Shown in pieces: positions 36,020 to 48,658 of a stretch of 64,000 nt of DNA. The notes beneath the pieces are model-generated. The model was given only the letters and a program-made list of their open reading frames with translations. It was not told the DNA's origin and made no database searches. A program made the translations under genes and the position numbers. The stretch's first letter is position 1, and every line of letters begins with the position of its first letter. This DNA comes from Stratiolaelaps scimitus. Taxonomy: Eukaryota > Arthropoda > Arachnida > Mesostigmata > Laelapidae. Location of the stretch: NCBI GenBank assembly GCA_019614645.1, contig JABWDB010000003.1, positions 17,383,001 to 17,447,000 of the forward strand, in the 5' to 3' direction.

Positions 36020-38905
36020 AACTACGAATCTATAGTTACTCCAGGCTCAGCACTTCTGTTTGAGAAGCACCACGATCGAGTTGTAACCCACTTAATACCC
36101 AGTACATAATGAAGCAACCGCGTCATTCCAATGCACGCCTCATACAGCTGCCCCAAGTTCATCAGTCCAAAAATCTCTAGAGCATCATTTAATAGCTAGT
36201 GGCAGAGCAGCCTATGGAGAGATCCGGGAGTGGAATCTTTATCATCGAGAAGCTATTATACTGATGCGAAAAGTATGACATCGGTGTCACGTCCCACTAA
36301 GCGAACGGGGTCATGAACCTGCACTTAGGGTGGACAAGCAACAAACATCATTGGCGGCGGCGACGGCAGGGGCGTTCTTTTATAAAACATCAGACAGGAT
36401 ATGCGCGTCAGAGAGCTTTGTGTTATTAATAACAGAGTTGCACTGAGTGGCTTTCAGGCTGTCAAAATGGTGACCAGCTATCAACATGCAGTTCGCCACC
36501 TTTGTGTAAACCGCTTTAGCTACCACTGTATATAGTAATATTGCCAGCGTTGACGTCAAACCGAGAATCGCGCGACGTAGAGACATTTCATAAATAGCAT
36601 CTCTTTACCAGATTAAAAGCGATGGTTTCCAGGTTTGTCGATGGTATCCCCTTCAAACAGCTTCCGGCTCATATGAATGACTGCTTCGTAACTATGTCGA
36701 TTCAACGCAATTATTTGAATAGCTCGAATTGTTGCAGCTCTATCATTGGTTAGATACCAGATAAAACCTTGATCGCTTTAACAACAGTTCGATATGTAGA
36801 AATGTAGGATATTTCTCTCATATATTTTATACATGCCTCCCATCAATTGAGGGCGCTTGGTACGTCTACTTAGATTGAGCTTCGGCAGTTGGTCTAAGTT
36901 GAGAGGTGAGCCACAGTAGTAACGGCTGGTACATTAACTATAATCCCTCATTTTGAGTGTAATTACTGTTAACGTTCTTATGATAATGAAAGCTGTGATG
37001 TACCTGCCTCTGGCCGATGCAGAAGCTTCATCCACTTATTCTGCCAATGAACGTCAATAACAGAAGTTGGACTTGAATTTTTTCGGTAATGCTGCGGCCA
37101 CCACCCAACCTGTCAACCATTTTGCTCTATTAAAGGAGCGTACAGAGTGCCGACTTGTCGATGATATCGTCACTGTCCGACCGTTTTATTCACTCAAACG
37201 TACCGAAACCTTGCTCAAACCTGACCTCGTATATTCAGATGAGACTCTGCCTCGATCTGAGATTTTTGCCGTTCTGTTCTCAAGAGAGGTCTATCCTTCA
37301 AGAGTGGTCTTGCGCGAGGCAACTGGATCTGATTCTTATGTGAGAAGAGACGAGCGGTCGTCCGTGTAAGGCGAAGCGCAAACTGTAAATCTTGCTCATG
37401 GGTTCCTACCGTATATGGCGGCATGGTTATTCTTTTTGGTCAAGGCCACTTCTGCCAGGCTCGTCTCTCGATCTTCCTGCCTATCGCTACTACGTTCTCG
37501 CGGGACGGGACGGGACTAACTCGGTAGCTAACATGAGGTGGCATTAGCCCCATACTTCTTCTTTTCGGCGGTGTTCCACTGTTTTCCGTGGTGAATTTCC
37601 CTCATGGCCCGCCGTAGCTGTCCCGTTCGGCCAACATCACCGAGGCCGTGTTATGTCCTTAATGACTTTTAATCGTAAATCAATGGATGAACTGCCGCAA
37701 GCATCAGCCACACGACTGCCGGCTGGCGGACACCACCACCCCGACCCGGCTGTGGCGGCTCCGCCTGCCAAAATGACTATTGATCTTGGCCCTAGCGCGG
37801 GGACCTGAGGGGACCGCGGACGCGATTGGGGCTCGCACGATCTGGAGGGGTCTAGACACACGCACATCTCCTGCAGCGTAGAATGACGTTGAGGAGGCCA
37901 ACAAACCGTCCTTCTATTCCAGGACGTCCCATACTGGATGAGTTGAGCTTCTAGGAGAACAAGCCCAAGCAGCTCCCTGCATTAGTTGGGGGGCCTACCC
38001 CTTACTAAACATGTATGTTCCCACGTATGGGAACTGCTGCTGGCCTTGGCTCCACTTCGTTGAATATCCGCCGTGGCTGTGCCACCAGTCGTTGGCCTGT
38101 GGACCGAAAACTGCCAAACTACAGCTCAAGCCAGAGCAGCGACCGGAGGAAATGAGAAGGCAAAACTGATGGCTGAAGAACTAAGTGTGTAATAAGAAAC
38201 ACTAAGCGAAAATGAAATGAAACGGGAAATTCAAATGAGCGGCTGGTGACGCCGAGAAAGAAGACTGATGTATCAGGCTGGGCAGTGGAAGCAGAATGTA
38301 TGCGTTAATATTTCGCTTTGGCCATTTGTCTTCGGTTGTCAATTGGTTCATTCTTCGCTGGTTAATGTTGCTGTCACAAAATTAAGTTGGCTAGTATTGT
38401 CAGTATTTTCTTTCGCCTTAACGTTTGATGCACCTAAACAGCTTAGTAAGGATTGAAATTGACTCAAGCAGGATTTATTTTATGTATTTATTTTATACAT
38501 ATCTGCTTTTTCGATTGTAAATACTAAGATACTCGGCCATTCTCATACACTACTGGAACAAATGAATACTAACATTAGTAATGGCGGGCTAGGTTCTCAG
38601 GGTCGAATATTTCATGTATACCCGAGAACCTTGTAGAAGATAGATGCAGCACAATGCACCTTATTTGACACATCAAACAAATGCGAAAGGAAGCTATGTC
38701 AAGGTGATTGCGCGGCCTAGACGAAGAGCACGCCACGATAAGACGTTGTTCGCTCGGGTTTTACAAGTTATTTTTCCGGCTCGACGTTTTCGATGACGAT
38801 ACATGAAGATTTCGTTAGTTCTACACCTCCATAGTTGGTCCATATTTTCCATTCTCGGTCGGCATCAGTGGATTCGTTCTATCCAGGCGTTTGAGGAATT
38901 GTGGA

Positions 38906-38941
38906 ATATCATTGTAGCATCATTGTAATATCATTGTAACA
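38906..38941. repeat. Short tandem repeat of an atcattgta unit
   Basis: Three copies of atcattgta, separated by two- or three-base linkers, lie immediately left of the inverted repeat arm. Confidence 0.75.
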
Positions 38942-38945
38942 TTAT

Positions 38946-39193
38946 CGACATTGTAGAATGTCACTTACATTTGAAGTATCAATGATGCCAATTATGTCCA
39001 ACGTCTTTCATAACTACTCATCAGAGAACTGCGTCTGAATGAATCAAGTGCATAAGGTGTAGCTATTGAGAGGGCTGTAGCTTTCAAGGCCACCAGATCC
39101 ATCTGGAATTGCCGTTTCAATTATTGTGCAACTATAACATTTCACTAACTGGCATCATTGACACTTCACATGTCAGTGATATTCTACAATGTG
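38946..39193. repeat. Imperfect inverted repeat, ~47-bp arms with ~155-bp spacer
   Basis: The left arm (about 38946-38992) and right arm (about 39147-39193) share ggcatcattga, acttca and attctacaatgt in opposite orientations, with only about five mismatches. The spacer has no recognisable coding potential. The form suits a worn MITE or foldback element. No target-site duplication was established. Confidence 0.75.
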
Positions 39194-39264
39194 TCTGACT
39201 TAAATATCGATAGCGAGGTGTAGATATAGGAAAAAAATAGCTTGTCCGAAGGCGAAAATGCCCG

Positions 39265-39297
39265 GAACCCACCCGCTGCGGTTGGGCGGGAGGGTTC
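39265..39297. repeat. Hairpin with 12-bp arms
   Basis: gaacccacccgc pairs with gcgggagggttc with a single mismatch across a short loop. It lies about 70 bp to the right of the 38946-39193 inverted repeat. Confidence 0.7.
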
Positions 39298-41340
39298 ACC
39301 CCAGAGGAGGAACTGAGGGATAGGACATGGTTGGAATCAACTACCGGTCCCTGCAAGGCACTGACTGAAGTAATACTTTTGACAGTCTTGGTCAGTGCCC
39401 CAAGTCAAAATCGGTTCTTGGTTTAGCCAGTATAAGTTTGACACTACCAGGCAAATATCTTAGTTGTGACGCCTGATGTCCATGCAGGATTTACCTTTAA
39501 TCTCTTTAAAAAAAATACAGGGAAAAATACGAGTTTAGGGCTAAACAGCGCGAACAAAGCGCGCGTCATGGGACAGGAGGTCCGCGTGGAACTTGCGTCG
39601 TACGCTGTTGTCGATGTTTTGATACTTCAGGGGGGTGGAATTAAAACTCATTATTTGCCGCTACCCTGCCCAACACATCGGTCAAGGCGTACGGCTGTGA
39701 GGCGGATTAAGTGGTTATAGCACGAGAACGGATTCACATGTTCAAGGCGGGGATATAGTTCATAGTATGCGTAGTTTACAATGTCGACCTTAACATGCCT
39801 TAGAAAAATATGGTAGAATTAATCATTTCGCTGCCTTCTTGAGGTGGTCGCTGATAAAAGATTTCTCACGACCTTGAAATAGTTAAGACACGTGTGTAGC
39901 ATGGAACATATCTAGACTACAGGACGGAGTAAAAATACAGGACGGAACTGTCATAGTTGGGACACGTAATCTACAAGCGCACCAGCGGTTTGCCAGTGAT
40001 TCTACAGCAAGTTAAATTGACAAAAAATTCTCTTGAGTTGCTCGTGAAATCGATAGCGATCCAGCACCAAGATGCAGCAATCGAGTACTACACCCTTATC
40101 CGCCTCCTGAGAGTTAGTGATGAGAGTAGGAATGTCCTATCTGATAGCTAAACAATTTCACATCAAATTAAGCCAAGTCGTCTGAATGCGTCATAGCTTG
40201 CAATCCATCGCTATTTAGGGCCTGCGCGCATGGTATGCCCATTTCATTGTTTTGACAAATAATAAAGTCAAATAATGTTGCTGTGAATGCTATCCTGAAC
40301 TCAATTTTGCAGAGTTTCTTGGAATTTTGACACGAACGATTTTCCTCGTCCATTTCGCTCATTACCACTTTAGAAGAATACGAGATGAATTAAAAGGAAA
40401 TTTCGACATAGACGGTCAATATATAAAACCTGTATAAATTAGACGGTCAATATACATTTTAAATATATTCGTGAGCACCGTAAACGAACAACTCGTCTAA
40501 CAGGTCGGTGTATACACGCAGGCCTACCGACACCGCATCGTACCACATGCGTATGTATGTGTACATCTGAACCGATACTACACTGATAGTAGCCGTTAGT
40601 TGTTGTCCTTGTTATACGTTTGTATATGTGTCTGTGACCGTGTGCGTGACCTCTGTGAATACGTTGCCGCGCACTGTTACAGAGGCCGGCCTCCTCGAGC
40701 AGATACGTTAGTCCAGCGTGGGCAACGTGGAAAAGACGGTTTTGGGGAAGTAGAGCGAGCCCCGTCGCTGTCTTTACCTCGGTGTAAGTTGCACAGCGAA
40801 AAGGGCGCTGGAGTAAGGGGAGAGGGTGAAGTTTCAGGGGGACCAGCAAGGGCTGTTGGAAGGGACGGATCGTTTGGGCTTCACCGCGCAAGTTTCAAGG
40901 GAGACGCTCGCTGAGACAAGTGAGCGCTGCGCAGCGGGAGCCCGACGACCGACGGAAGCTTCAGAACAAGGACGAGGCAGGCCCAGGCGGGCAGACCGGC
41001 TATACCCGGCTGGACCGCTGTTGGACTGCTGATGCCGCTGGCTCGCCGCTGGCCCGCCGCTGGTTGAACCGCCAAGCCGCCACACGACGCACACAGGCCA
41101 GCAGACTTCCGACCAGGCAGTGCCATGTCCGCTGCCAAGAAAGTGGCTGCAGAATGAAGGGTCCAGTGGGAGGAGGCTTTGGGCTCCGACCGAATCCAGT
41201 CCAAGGATTTTTCATTGAGCCTCCCTCTCTTCTGCCAGTGGCAAAGCGATGGGTCTCCCAAAGGAGAGTGAGCCGCGACCACCCACCCAGCTAGCTAGTC
41301 AGCCAGCCACCCGCTGCCGGTGTCTGTTTCGTGTGCTGCC

Positions 41341-41355
41341 TATATATATATATAT
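41341..41355. repeat. (TA)n microsatellite
   Basis: About seven TA units. Confidence 0.9.
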
Positions 41356-41685
41356 GTTATCCAGAGGCAGCAGCCCGTTAGCGACGCACAACAGTGGACC
41401 CCTCTGCCTTGCTGCCCAACGTACTTCCTGGTCCTCGAGAGGCTGACTGGGCCCTGACGCGGACCATCTACTGGATGACCAGGACACCATGGTCCCAACA
41501 GTGTGACAGCATGGCACGGCTGGGGTGTACGGCCCCGTAACCGGTCCCGGACGGCACTGATGGCGAAGAAGGGCGCTCGTTCATCAAGAAATCTTATCTT
41601 GAAATTGTCACTGAATTTAATTAGAAGAAGTTCCCCTTCTCACCCCAACGTTCGCGTCTCGCTCTCTTCCTCCTCTACTAGGCGT

Positions 41686-41714
41686 TCTCTCTCTCTCTCT
41701 CTCTCTCTCTGTCT
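41686..41714. repeat. (CT)n microsatellite
   Basis: About fourteen CT units. Confidence 0.95.
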
Positions 41715-44700
41715 ATATATCTTGCTTCTTTCTTTCGTCATTTCTTGGCTACGTAATGCTGGTCAAAGAAGCAAAGAGCCCGCAGATGATATCTACCTCA
41801 GTCATCTTCGTGTACCCCTTCAACAGTTCCTGAACATGGGGCAGTCCTGCTTTCAGCCCAAAGTAACGACACGGCAACCGAGATCCTGGCACCAACCAAC
41901 ACAAGGCTGCCGGGTTGGAAAGCGAGGTCCCGGAGGAAGGGCGGTGCTGTTAAAGCGTGGGGAAAAGCAAAAAAAAACATGGAAATGGGAGTTCAGTTGA
42001 AGTCATGGACGGTCCTAGAGGAGTGTAGACGAATGATGCAACAAGGGGTTCATCGGACTGCGAAAAGCGTTGCCGCCCAGTCGTGTCGTCACCCCACTAC
42101 GAAGAAACACACCACCGTGCTTAGTCCGCGCAAGTTGGCTACTTGCTCTTTCCTTTTGCCAATAAGCTTGCAGGACGAGTCGTGTGACACGCCAGCCTTG
42201 CCGATCAGCAGTTGCCGAGCACTGGGCGCCGGACGTAGGACACCTTGTTGCTGGCACTAGGCCAGTTTCACGCAGGATCAACATAACTCACAAGACATGT
42301 ATTCCCCCATTTCTGTAGGTCTTCACATCGGTCATAGGTCTCTCAACGTGACGATGCCTATAGATCTTTATGTTATTTATTATTCGATTTAATATTTGCC
42401 TATAAAACCCACAGCAGTTTTGGGACGGTAAGAAGGGATGTCAGGCTATGACAAGGCGCGATACTACCTACAAAGGTTTAGACCAATCCTTTTCTTGTTG
42501 CCTTTCAATGAAAATGAACACCGTTGAGTGCAACTGATATGAACAGAGTACTAACTTAACAAACTCACAGACTAGTAAGCTAACTACGGTGAAAGTCCGC
42601 TTATGTGAATCTTGGAACTCATTTACTAATCCTGCTTGATTCAGACAGATATAAAAAAAAAACTATGACAAGCGAGCCGCGTGATCCGTTCCTATATAGT
42701 AGGCACTCATTGAACTGTACAGCGATAACATTCCAACTGGGGCGTATTTCGTTCTGTTTATGCTATGTACGTCCGTGAATTTACAACGTTTATACACTAA
42801 ACGTTTAGGACGTCTTGCCCAACAACTAGCCCACCTGCTTGTAGACTGAGTGCTGGCTATTAATATCGTGTAGCCACATCAGACGCGATGAGGTATAAAT
42901 GAGCTTATATCATATATCGCGTGTCGTATATAAAAGCCATTCAAAGCATGAAACTCAAAACCGTTCGTGGTCTAGATGAGTTCCTCGTCTCTTTCTTCTG
43001 GCGAAGCCGGTGCAGGCCGCATTCAATCTGAAACAAGTTAGTCGGCCACTTGGATCTGCAGTTGATAGAGGGCGGCAGTGATTACGGCGGTCTCTTTTGA
43101 GAACATTTGTGTGATTTTCACGTAATTGAACAGCTAAAAAATTAAGTGAAGAACAATAAATAACTGAACCACCAGACTAAGAAGATCCCAAACTGAACCT
43201 GTAGCTGAGCCTTGATGATTTTAGCAAGTTATTTTGAGTTGTCCACATGGGCTCGCTGCATAGTTAGGTTTTTCCTGCTATAATATAATTGCAATTCCTC
43301 TTTGAAATGCATTAAACAATGTATCCGTTAGGTACAATTAGCACACTGTTAAGTGGTAATGGTGCTAAATGGCTTCAATCCTTCAATCCTAACAAAACCA
43401 ATCTTGAGTTTTGTTTTTCTTTAGTTCCTATTGTCTTTACTATTCAGTTTTCCTTTGCTGTCCGTCATAACTCCTGGGAAACATGGATATTGAGAGCGTG
43501 CTAACCGAAGACGCCGTAGCCAGCACCGATGATTAAGTGAGAACGTGTGTGACAGCTGTGTTCCTCACTCCATTTACCCTTGGCACCTTTGACATTTGAA
43601 GTATGCCCCCAGATGGAGAGGGTTGGTGAGGTGGTGTCACCCGGCGTTAGAGTCATAATCGCCAACATAACAATCGCACACATATGGCGCCAGTTGAAGT
43701 GGCGGCGGTCGAGTGCTTCTAGTTGTGATTATTGTACCTCCACCGCGATGGGGCTTGTCGTTAGACCTTGTACAGACATAGGAGCTGGGGGTGTGTGAAT
43801 GCTGACGCCCTGACCCTATGAGTACTAGCGGCAAAGTTAATATAGTGTTCCTGATGTTGCTGCCCCCGACGTCGCTTTGCGCCGCAACTAATCGGCCTGC
43901 TGGGAGCTAGAAGAAATGCACTCTCTCGGAATCAATGGCTTCGTAAAGGCAGATATGGATAAATAACGCCGGTCGTAAATAATCGTTCATCCCTGTTCAT
44001 CTTTATCGGTCCCTGCTTTGGCCAATATCCTGTGAGCTCATACCTTTTTCTCAAGCATTCTGTCTGATTGATATTTTCCATAGGCGTCCTTATATTTTAT
44101 GTGCTAGAGACCAGACAGAGTAATAGCAGAAATAGCCATCGGCATCTACCGTGCGTATTTTCGATAGGCTGGTTTATCGGAAACGAAATATATTCTGATC
44201 AACTACAATGATTAGAACATTATATATAGGTCTTCAAGCTTTCAGACATGTCTAGCTTTGAGAGAGCCGGGATAAAAATACTGCTCCGTATTTTTGCATT
44301 GTCGTTCACCTGCCAGTGTTACGACAATCCAAAACGATGGTGGGAAAAATACCTCTAGTGGTCAGGTATAATTGCTAGCCTTTTACCTAATCTGTGCGCA
44401 TTGAGTTCCTGTGTTTTCGCACTTCTGAGTGCTGTGTTTTCCTCAGTAGCTTTTTTTTTTACTCAGTAGCAGACTTTGACGCAGGAATCAATAATCAGGT
44501 ATCTTGGGATGCGTACCAATTTCCGCGGAATTCCCACGACTCTTCGTTAAATACTCCAGCGAATTTGGCCTTATGGTCTCATACATGCATCAGCCGTTAG
44601 TGAGGAAAGTCGGCAATATTTGATGACCAACCACAATGGAATGAATATGGGATATTCCGGTTCTTCCTCGAACTGACACAACACGATGGATACGATCCTG

Positions 44701-45984
44701 TCTGAAATAACCAGAGTTATTCGGATACCAAGAGGACATTCTGGTAGCCGCAAGTACACAAGAGAAACACCTTAATCGACGCTTGGATCTGCCTGATCTA
44801 CGCATAAACGAGCGTCACTGCATATTCGTGAACAGTGAAGTCACGCGTTGTGGATTCCGATACCTTACTGATGGAATATGTGAATGGAGGTGGAAAACAA
44901 GGCTCATCAGGAAAATTTCAGACACGGAGAACATAGTTCAACCGCGGCTCTTTGCTTAGACTTGCTCCTATTTTAACACAATCCATTTCAGAGATAAAAA
45001 ATACTTCAAAGCCACCACGAACCATTGCAGAATACGACGCGGTTTGAATGATTTAAGAAAGAACTGAAGCTTTCGAAAACGAGAACGAAACGAAGACCTG
45101 AGAAAAGCAATTCGGAATGGCGCCTCATGTGTGAAGCATATGAGCAGTCTTTCCTCCGAGGGGGACCGCTTGCTCTTGAGAAATCCCCAAGTCGTAGCGG
45201 GAACGCGAACACATTAACTACGTACTTTAGGGATTTCGGCCTGTCATCCCCGTTGAAACAACAACAACTACTGATAAGGAGGCTATTATATGACTTCATC
45301 GAATTTCCGCCAATCTGAATGCCCGAAATACCACGTATGTCAAAATGGTAGACAGTTCGTCGGCCACAGGTTTGCCCATTTCCTGAATGATGAGGTCGTA
45401 GTTCATAAATACTAAGCATCATACCATGCTGCATTCAAACGGAGACGCTGAAAGAGAATTGAGAACAATTAAGGAACACCAAACTGACCATTAGCATAGT
45501 CCAACCCATAGCTGGGGATCACACAGCGGAGATGCGCCTTAGACATTGTCCCACAATGCCAACCCACGACGAGAAGCTTCCGAGCCGACACGACCAGCAT
45601 CTTCTACAAATCGACGATCCCCGAGCATGCTGCATTGAGGGCATCAAACAGAGCTAACAATGGAATCCCAGTACGGCGATTTGGAGGAAAGGACGCCAGA
45701 TAGGATTCCACTTGGTGCAAGAACCCTATTTTTACCTGGGGGACTGCGGTAGAACAATGCTATATGATAGCCATCTATATAAATAATGCCGTATTTTAGG
45801 CCTCAGTCTGAATAGGACAACGAAGCCCTGCGGACGCCGTCAACATATTGTCAAGTAAAAGGGTCGTGCTTGTTGTCACTGGTGTCTTCTTTTGTCAAGC
45901 GCTGTTATACACCAAGACGCTTGGTGGCCTTGTAAGTTTACGACGAATCTGCTACTTAAGCAAATACGGGAGGCCATTGTAAGC

Positions 45985-45999
45985 GAGAGAGAGAGAGAG
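45985..45999. repeat. (GA)n microsatellite
   Basis: About seven GA units. Confidence 0.9.
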
Positions 46000-46115
46000 T
46001 GCGAACGAGATGCAGAGATTGTAAGGGCGCTTCGCACTTGGATCACCCCATTTGCTCTGTCATTTTGCCACCAGCCACTAGCGCCAACCACGAACACTGC
46101 CGCAATAGCCATCAT

Positions 46116-46149
46116 AGTACGAGTAGTCGTAGTGGTAGTAGTAGTAATA
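46116..46149. repeat. (GTA)n trinucleotide repeat
   Basis: Imperfect gta/gtg units. Confidence 0.85.
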
Positions 46150-48615
46150 CTACGGGTGCATGAGCCTGCGCTATTCGCCCAGGACGCGTGTGGCAACGGC
46201 CCCCTGCATCGCGTGTTCCGTCATCCTGTTGCCTGATAAGAACTTTCCAACGACTATTCTCCTAGAACGAATGCTTACACCCACACATGCTCCGTGCCCT
46301 CGCCCTCTGCTCGTAGGGAGCGGCAGCGGCCACGGACGGTCTTACCGTCATCATCACATGTCCGTTGGAGTTCCCAAGCCCGCTCAGCTTGGCTCCATCC
46401 CCCATTGCGCCCGTTACAACCTCCCGCAAAAATCTCCCTCCGTTCTACAATTCCCGCCCACGCCCGCCCCTCAAGTCTGTGTGAATCTCGCGTTTTATCC
46501 TTCTTCTAGCCCTCACCGTGTATCTGCTGCGCGGCTGGTCGCGCGATCTCGTGACGGCGTTAACTCAAATGAATGAGTGTGTCCACACACGTTTGTAACG
46601 ACGAAGCCGACGCCGACCAACGACGAAAAAGACAGCCGGGCGAAGGAAAGGCGGCGGCGGCGCCGGCGGGCGGGTGAGCACAGGAATAACTAGACGGAGC
46701 CGCTGGCGGAGGTGTCGCCACCGGGCGGCCAGCGTCATTCATGGCCTTACCGTTGCAGTGCCACAATGCCGTCTAGGACACTGACTGCGGCTCCAGCAAC
46801 GGCAGGAGCACTGCTTGGCATCAACAGCCGAAATTGCAGCAAAACGAGCAGTAGTTGCTGTAGTTGTCGTTGTCGCCACAGCAGGAGGAATGGCTGCAAC
46901 AACACCAACTGCGGCTGCAGACGAGCAACACTCGTCACTTGAGAGGGGGGGGGGTGAATGGTGAAATAGTAAAGGAGAAAACAACATGGTGAGAGGCGGG
47001 GCGAGAGACAGAGGGATAAAGGCGGAGCAGACAGCTAAGTCGGGAAAGCTAAATATGCACGGGTGGGGAACGCCGCCTTGGCGTCGGTTCCATCGTAAAT
47101 AGCGTCGGAGCAAATGAAAAACGTACACGTGCAATGCGCTCACACACAGTTCCGCTGGGTGGGTGAAGCCAGGAGAGGAGTACCCACACTTCGTGGCCGG
47201 GTGCGGCTGCGCTCGAACTACGCCTGAGCAGGACTGTCTGTTAGCATTTCGCGTTTGGCCGGCCTGTTCGCTGATAATGTCCGCTGAACATTTCCGTCAC
47301 ATTTGGCGAAGGGAGACAGCGGTGCTGGACCAGGCGTGGATGCACTGCTTTTGTGGGGTTCCGCATTGGCCACGTGGTCGGCTTGTGACTCTAAACCGTC
47401 TAACGTAGGATTATCTGCCTTCGGACGTCTGACGCTGGCCGAGAAGCGTAGTTAAGGGGGGCTCATGTCGCTAAAAATGTCTACAAATTAAATGCGAATA
47501 GACTGAACCCGATGTTCTTATTTTTTTTTATCATTTTCACCATTTCCATTATATAATTCGTTAATGTTAAAAAATACCTGTCTGCATTTGGTCTCGCTAG
47601 CTGAGGAAAATGCCACCTGTAAATGTAAGTACTGCGTGATTACTCCGTTTAGAGGGCTGTTCGTACGCGGGCTCGTTTGGCGAATACCTCTTCACTAATA
47701 TAGCGTATGTACACAACTGGTGGAGCAACCTACCACCGAGGATTTTCCTCTAGCGAGACGGACACGGTTGCCATAATCCCTTCATCATTGTTGTATTGTT
47801 GCCATCTCCTTCAGCAGTCGATGCTTGGCAATATTTAGCATACTAAATCTTCAAAGACCGTCTCAGTTGACGACAAATATAAAAATCAAACGGCATTTTG
47901 TATATATTGTTGCTGGTCGTATATATGACCATCCTATTTGGGACACCAAAACGGAGTGAGGCGACGCCTGCCTTTCTACGCTATGCGAAGGTGATGGCGT
48001 CTTCATGAGGAGTCTCCTTTTGCTACACTGGGTCCTACTAGGGCTTGACTTTTACACGGGAGCAGTGCAACCCTGCCAACAGCTGCAGTTAGAGCAAATC
48101 CCCAGAGACAAAGTGGACTACGCCCTAGACGACGTGAGACACGGCCTGAGTGGCCTTTAGCATAGAACTGCACGGTCGTTCCATGGGCTAACTCCTCGCT
48201 GTGGGGGGCCACGCCTCCGGGAAGCTTCCGTCACTATCTCAGCCGGCCGACAGCAGAGCCCAACAGCAGCCTATTCGACGCGGGCATGGCGGCCAGATGG
48301 CTGAAAGGGTCTCACATATGCAGTTAGGAGGGCCATTCTGCGCTGGAGGGCAAAGTGTAAACGGGTACTTACCAAGGATGATATTAAATAGCTATGAGAT
48401 TCCGTAAGCATTCCAACTTGCTGAGCCTGTAGCAAAATGAAACACAAAGCGATGGTGGACATTGTTAGTATCAATCTACATCGTCTCTGCCCTGCATGGG
48501 GACGGCCCATATTAAAGCAGCCACACCCCAAAAGTGCCATCTAAGTAAAATGGGCCACAAACGCTAAAGCGCTGAATTTAACTATTTTTTCTATTTTTTT
48601 TCTATGTTTGTTTCT

Positions 48616-48658
48616 CGATGTGTCACATCGAAACGTCGGCATTGTGACGACCAATAAA
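48616..48658 (+). repeat. Hairpin plus polyadenylation signal, possible retroelement 3' end
   Basis: A perfect small hairpin cgatgtg-t-cacatcg (48616-48630) is followed by aaacgtcgg and then aataaa (48653-48658), with T-rich DNA before and a TA-rich run after. The combination of CGAAACGTCGG with a downstream AATAAA resembles 3' ends of some Penelope-like or CR1-like elements as I remember them. No coding remnant was recognised upstream. Confidence 0.3.

Larger units (their letters stand above)
32631..40600. other. Non-coding: upstream intron or flank, AT-rich with decayed repeats
   Basis: Begins at the acceptor of the 330-bp exon and should be intron at least as far as the next upstream exon, which was not identified. 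Mostly AT-rich, with GC-rich islands at about 33450-34350 and 37480-38150. It includes the LINE remnant near 35-36 kb and the inverted repeat near 39 kb. No gene was recognised. Confidence 0.6.
40601..48560. other. Non-coding: alternating GC-rich microsatellite blocks and AT-rich DNA
   Basis: GC-rich blocks lie at about 40650-42280, 46000-47450 and 48000-48540. AT-rich DNA lies at about 42290-45980 and 47460-47990. The long open frames in the GC-rich blocks occur on both strands, are simple-sequence driven and are not supported as genes. An unassigned 82-codon open stretch at 44711-44959 is listed in the findings. Confidence 0.55.

Noticed and set aside
38020..38130. Minus-strand string VFGPQ resembling the ATD motif I-F-G-P-Q of glutamate receptors
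   Set aside because: The flanking residues (ANDWWHSHGG...) do not fit the family and there is no suitable splice site. The five-residue match is treated as chance.
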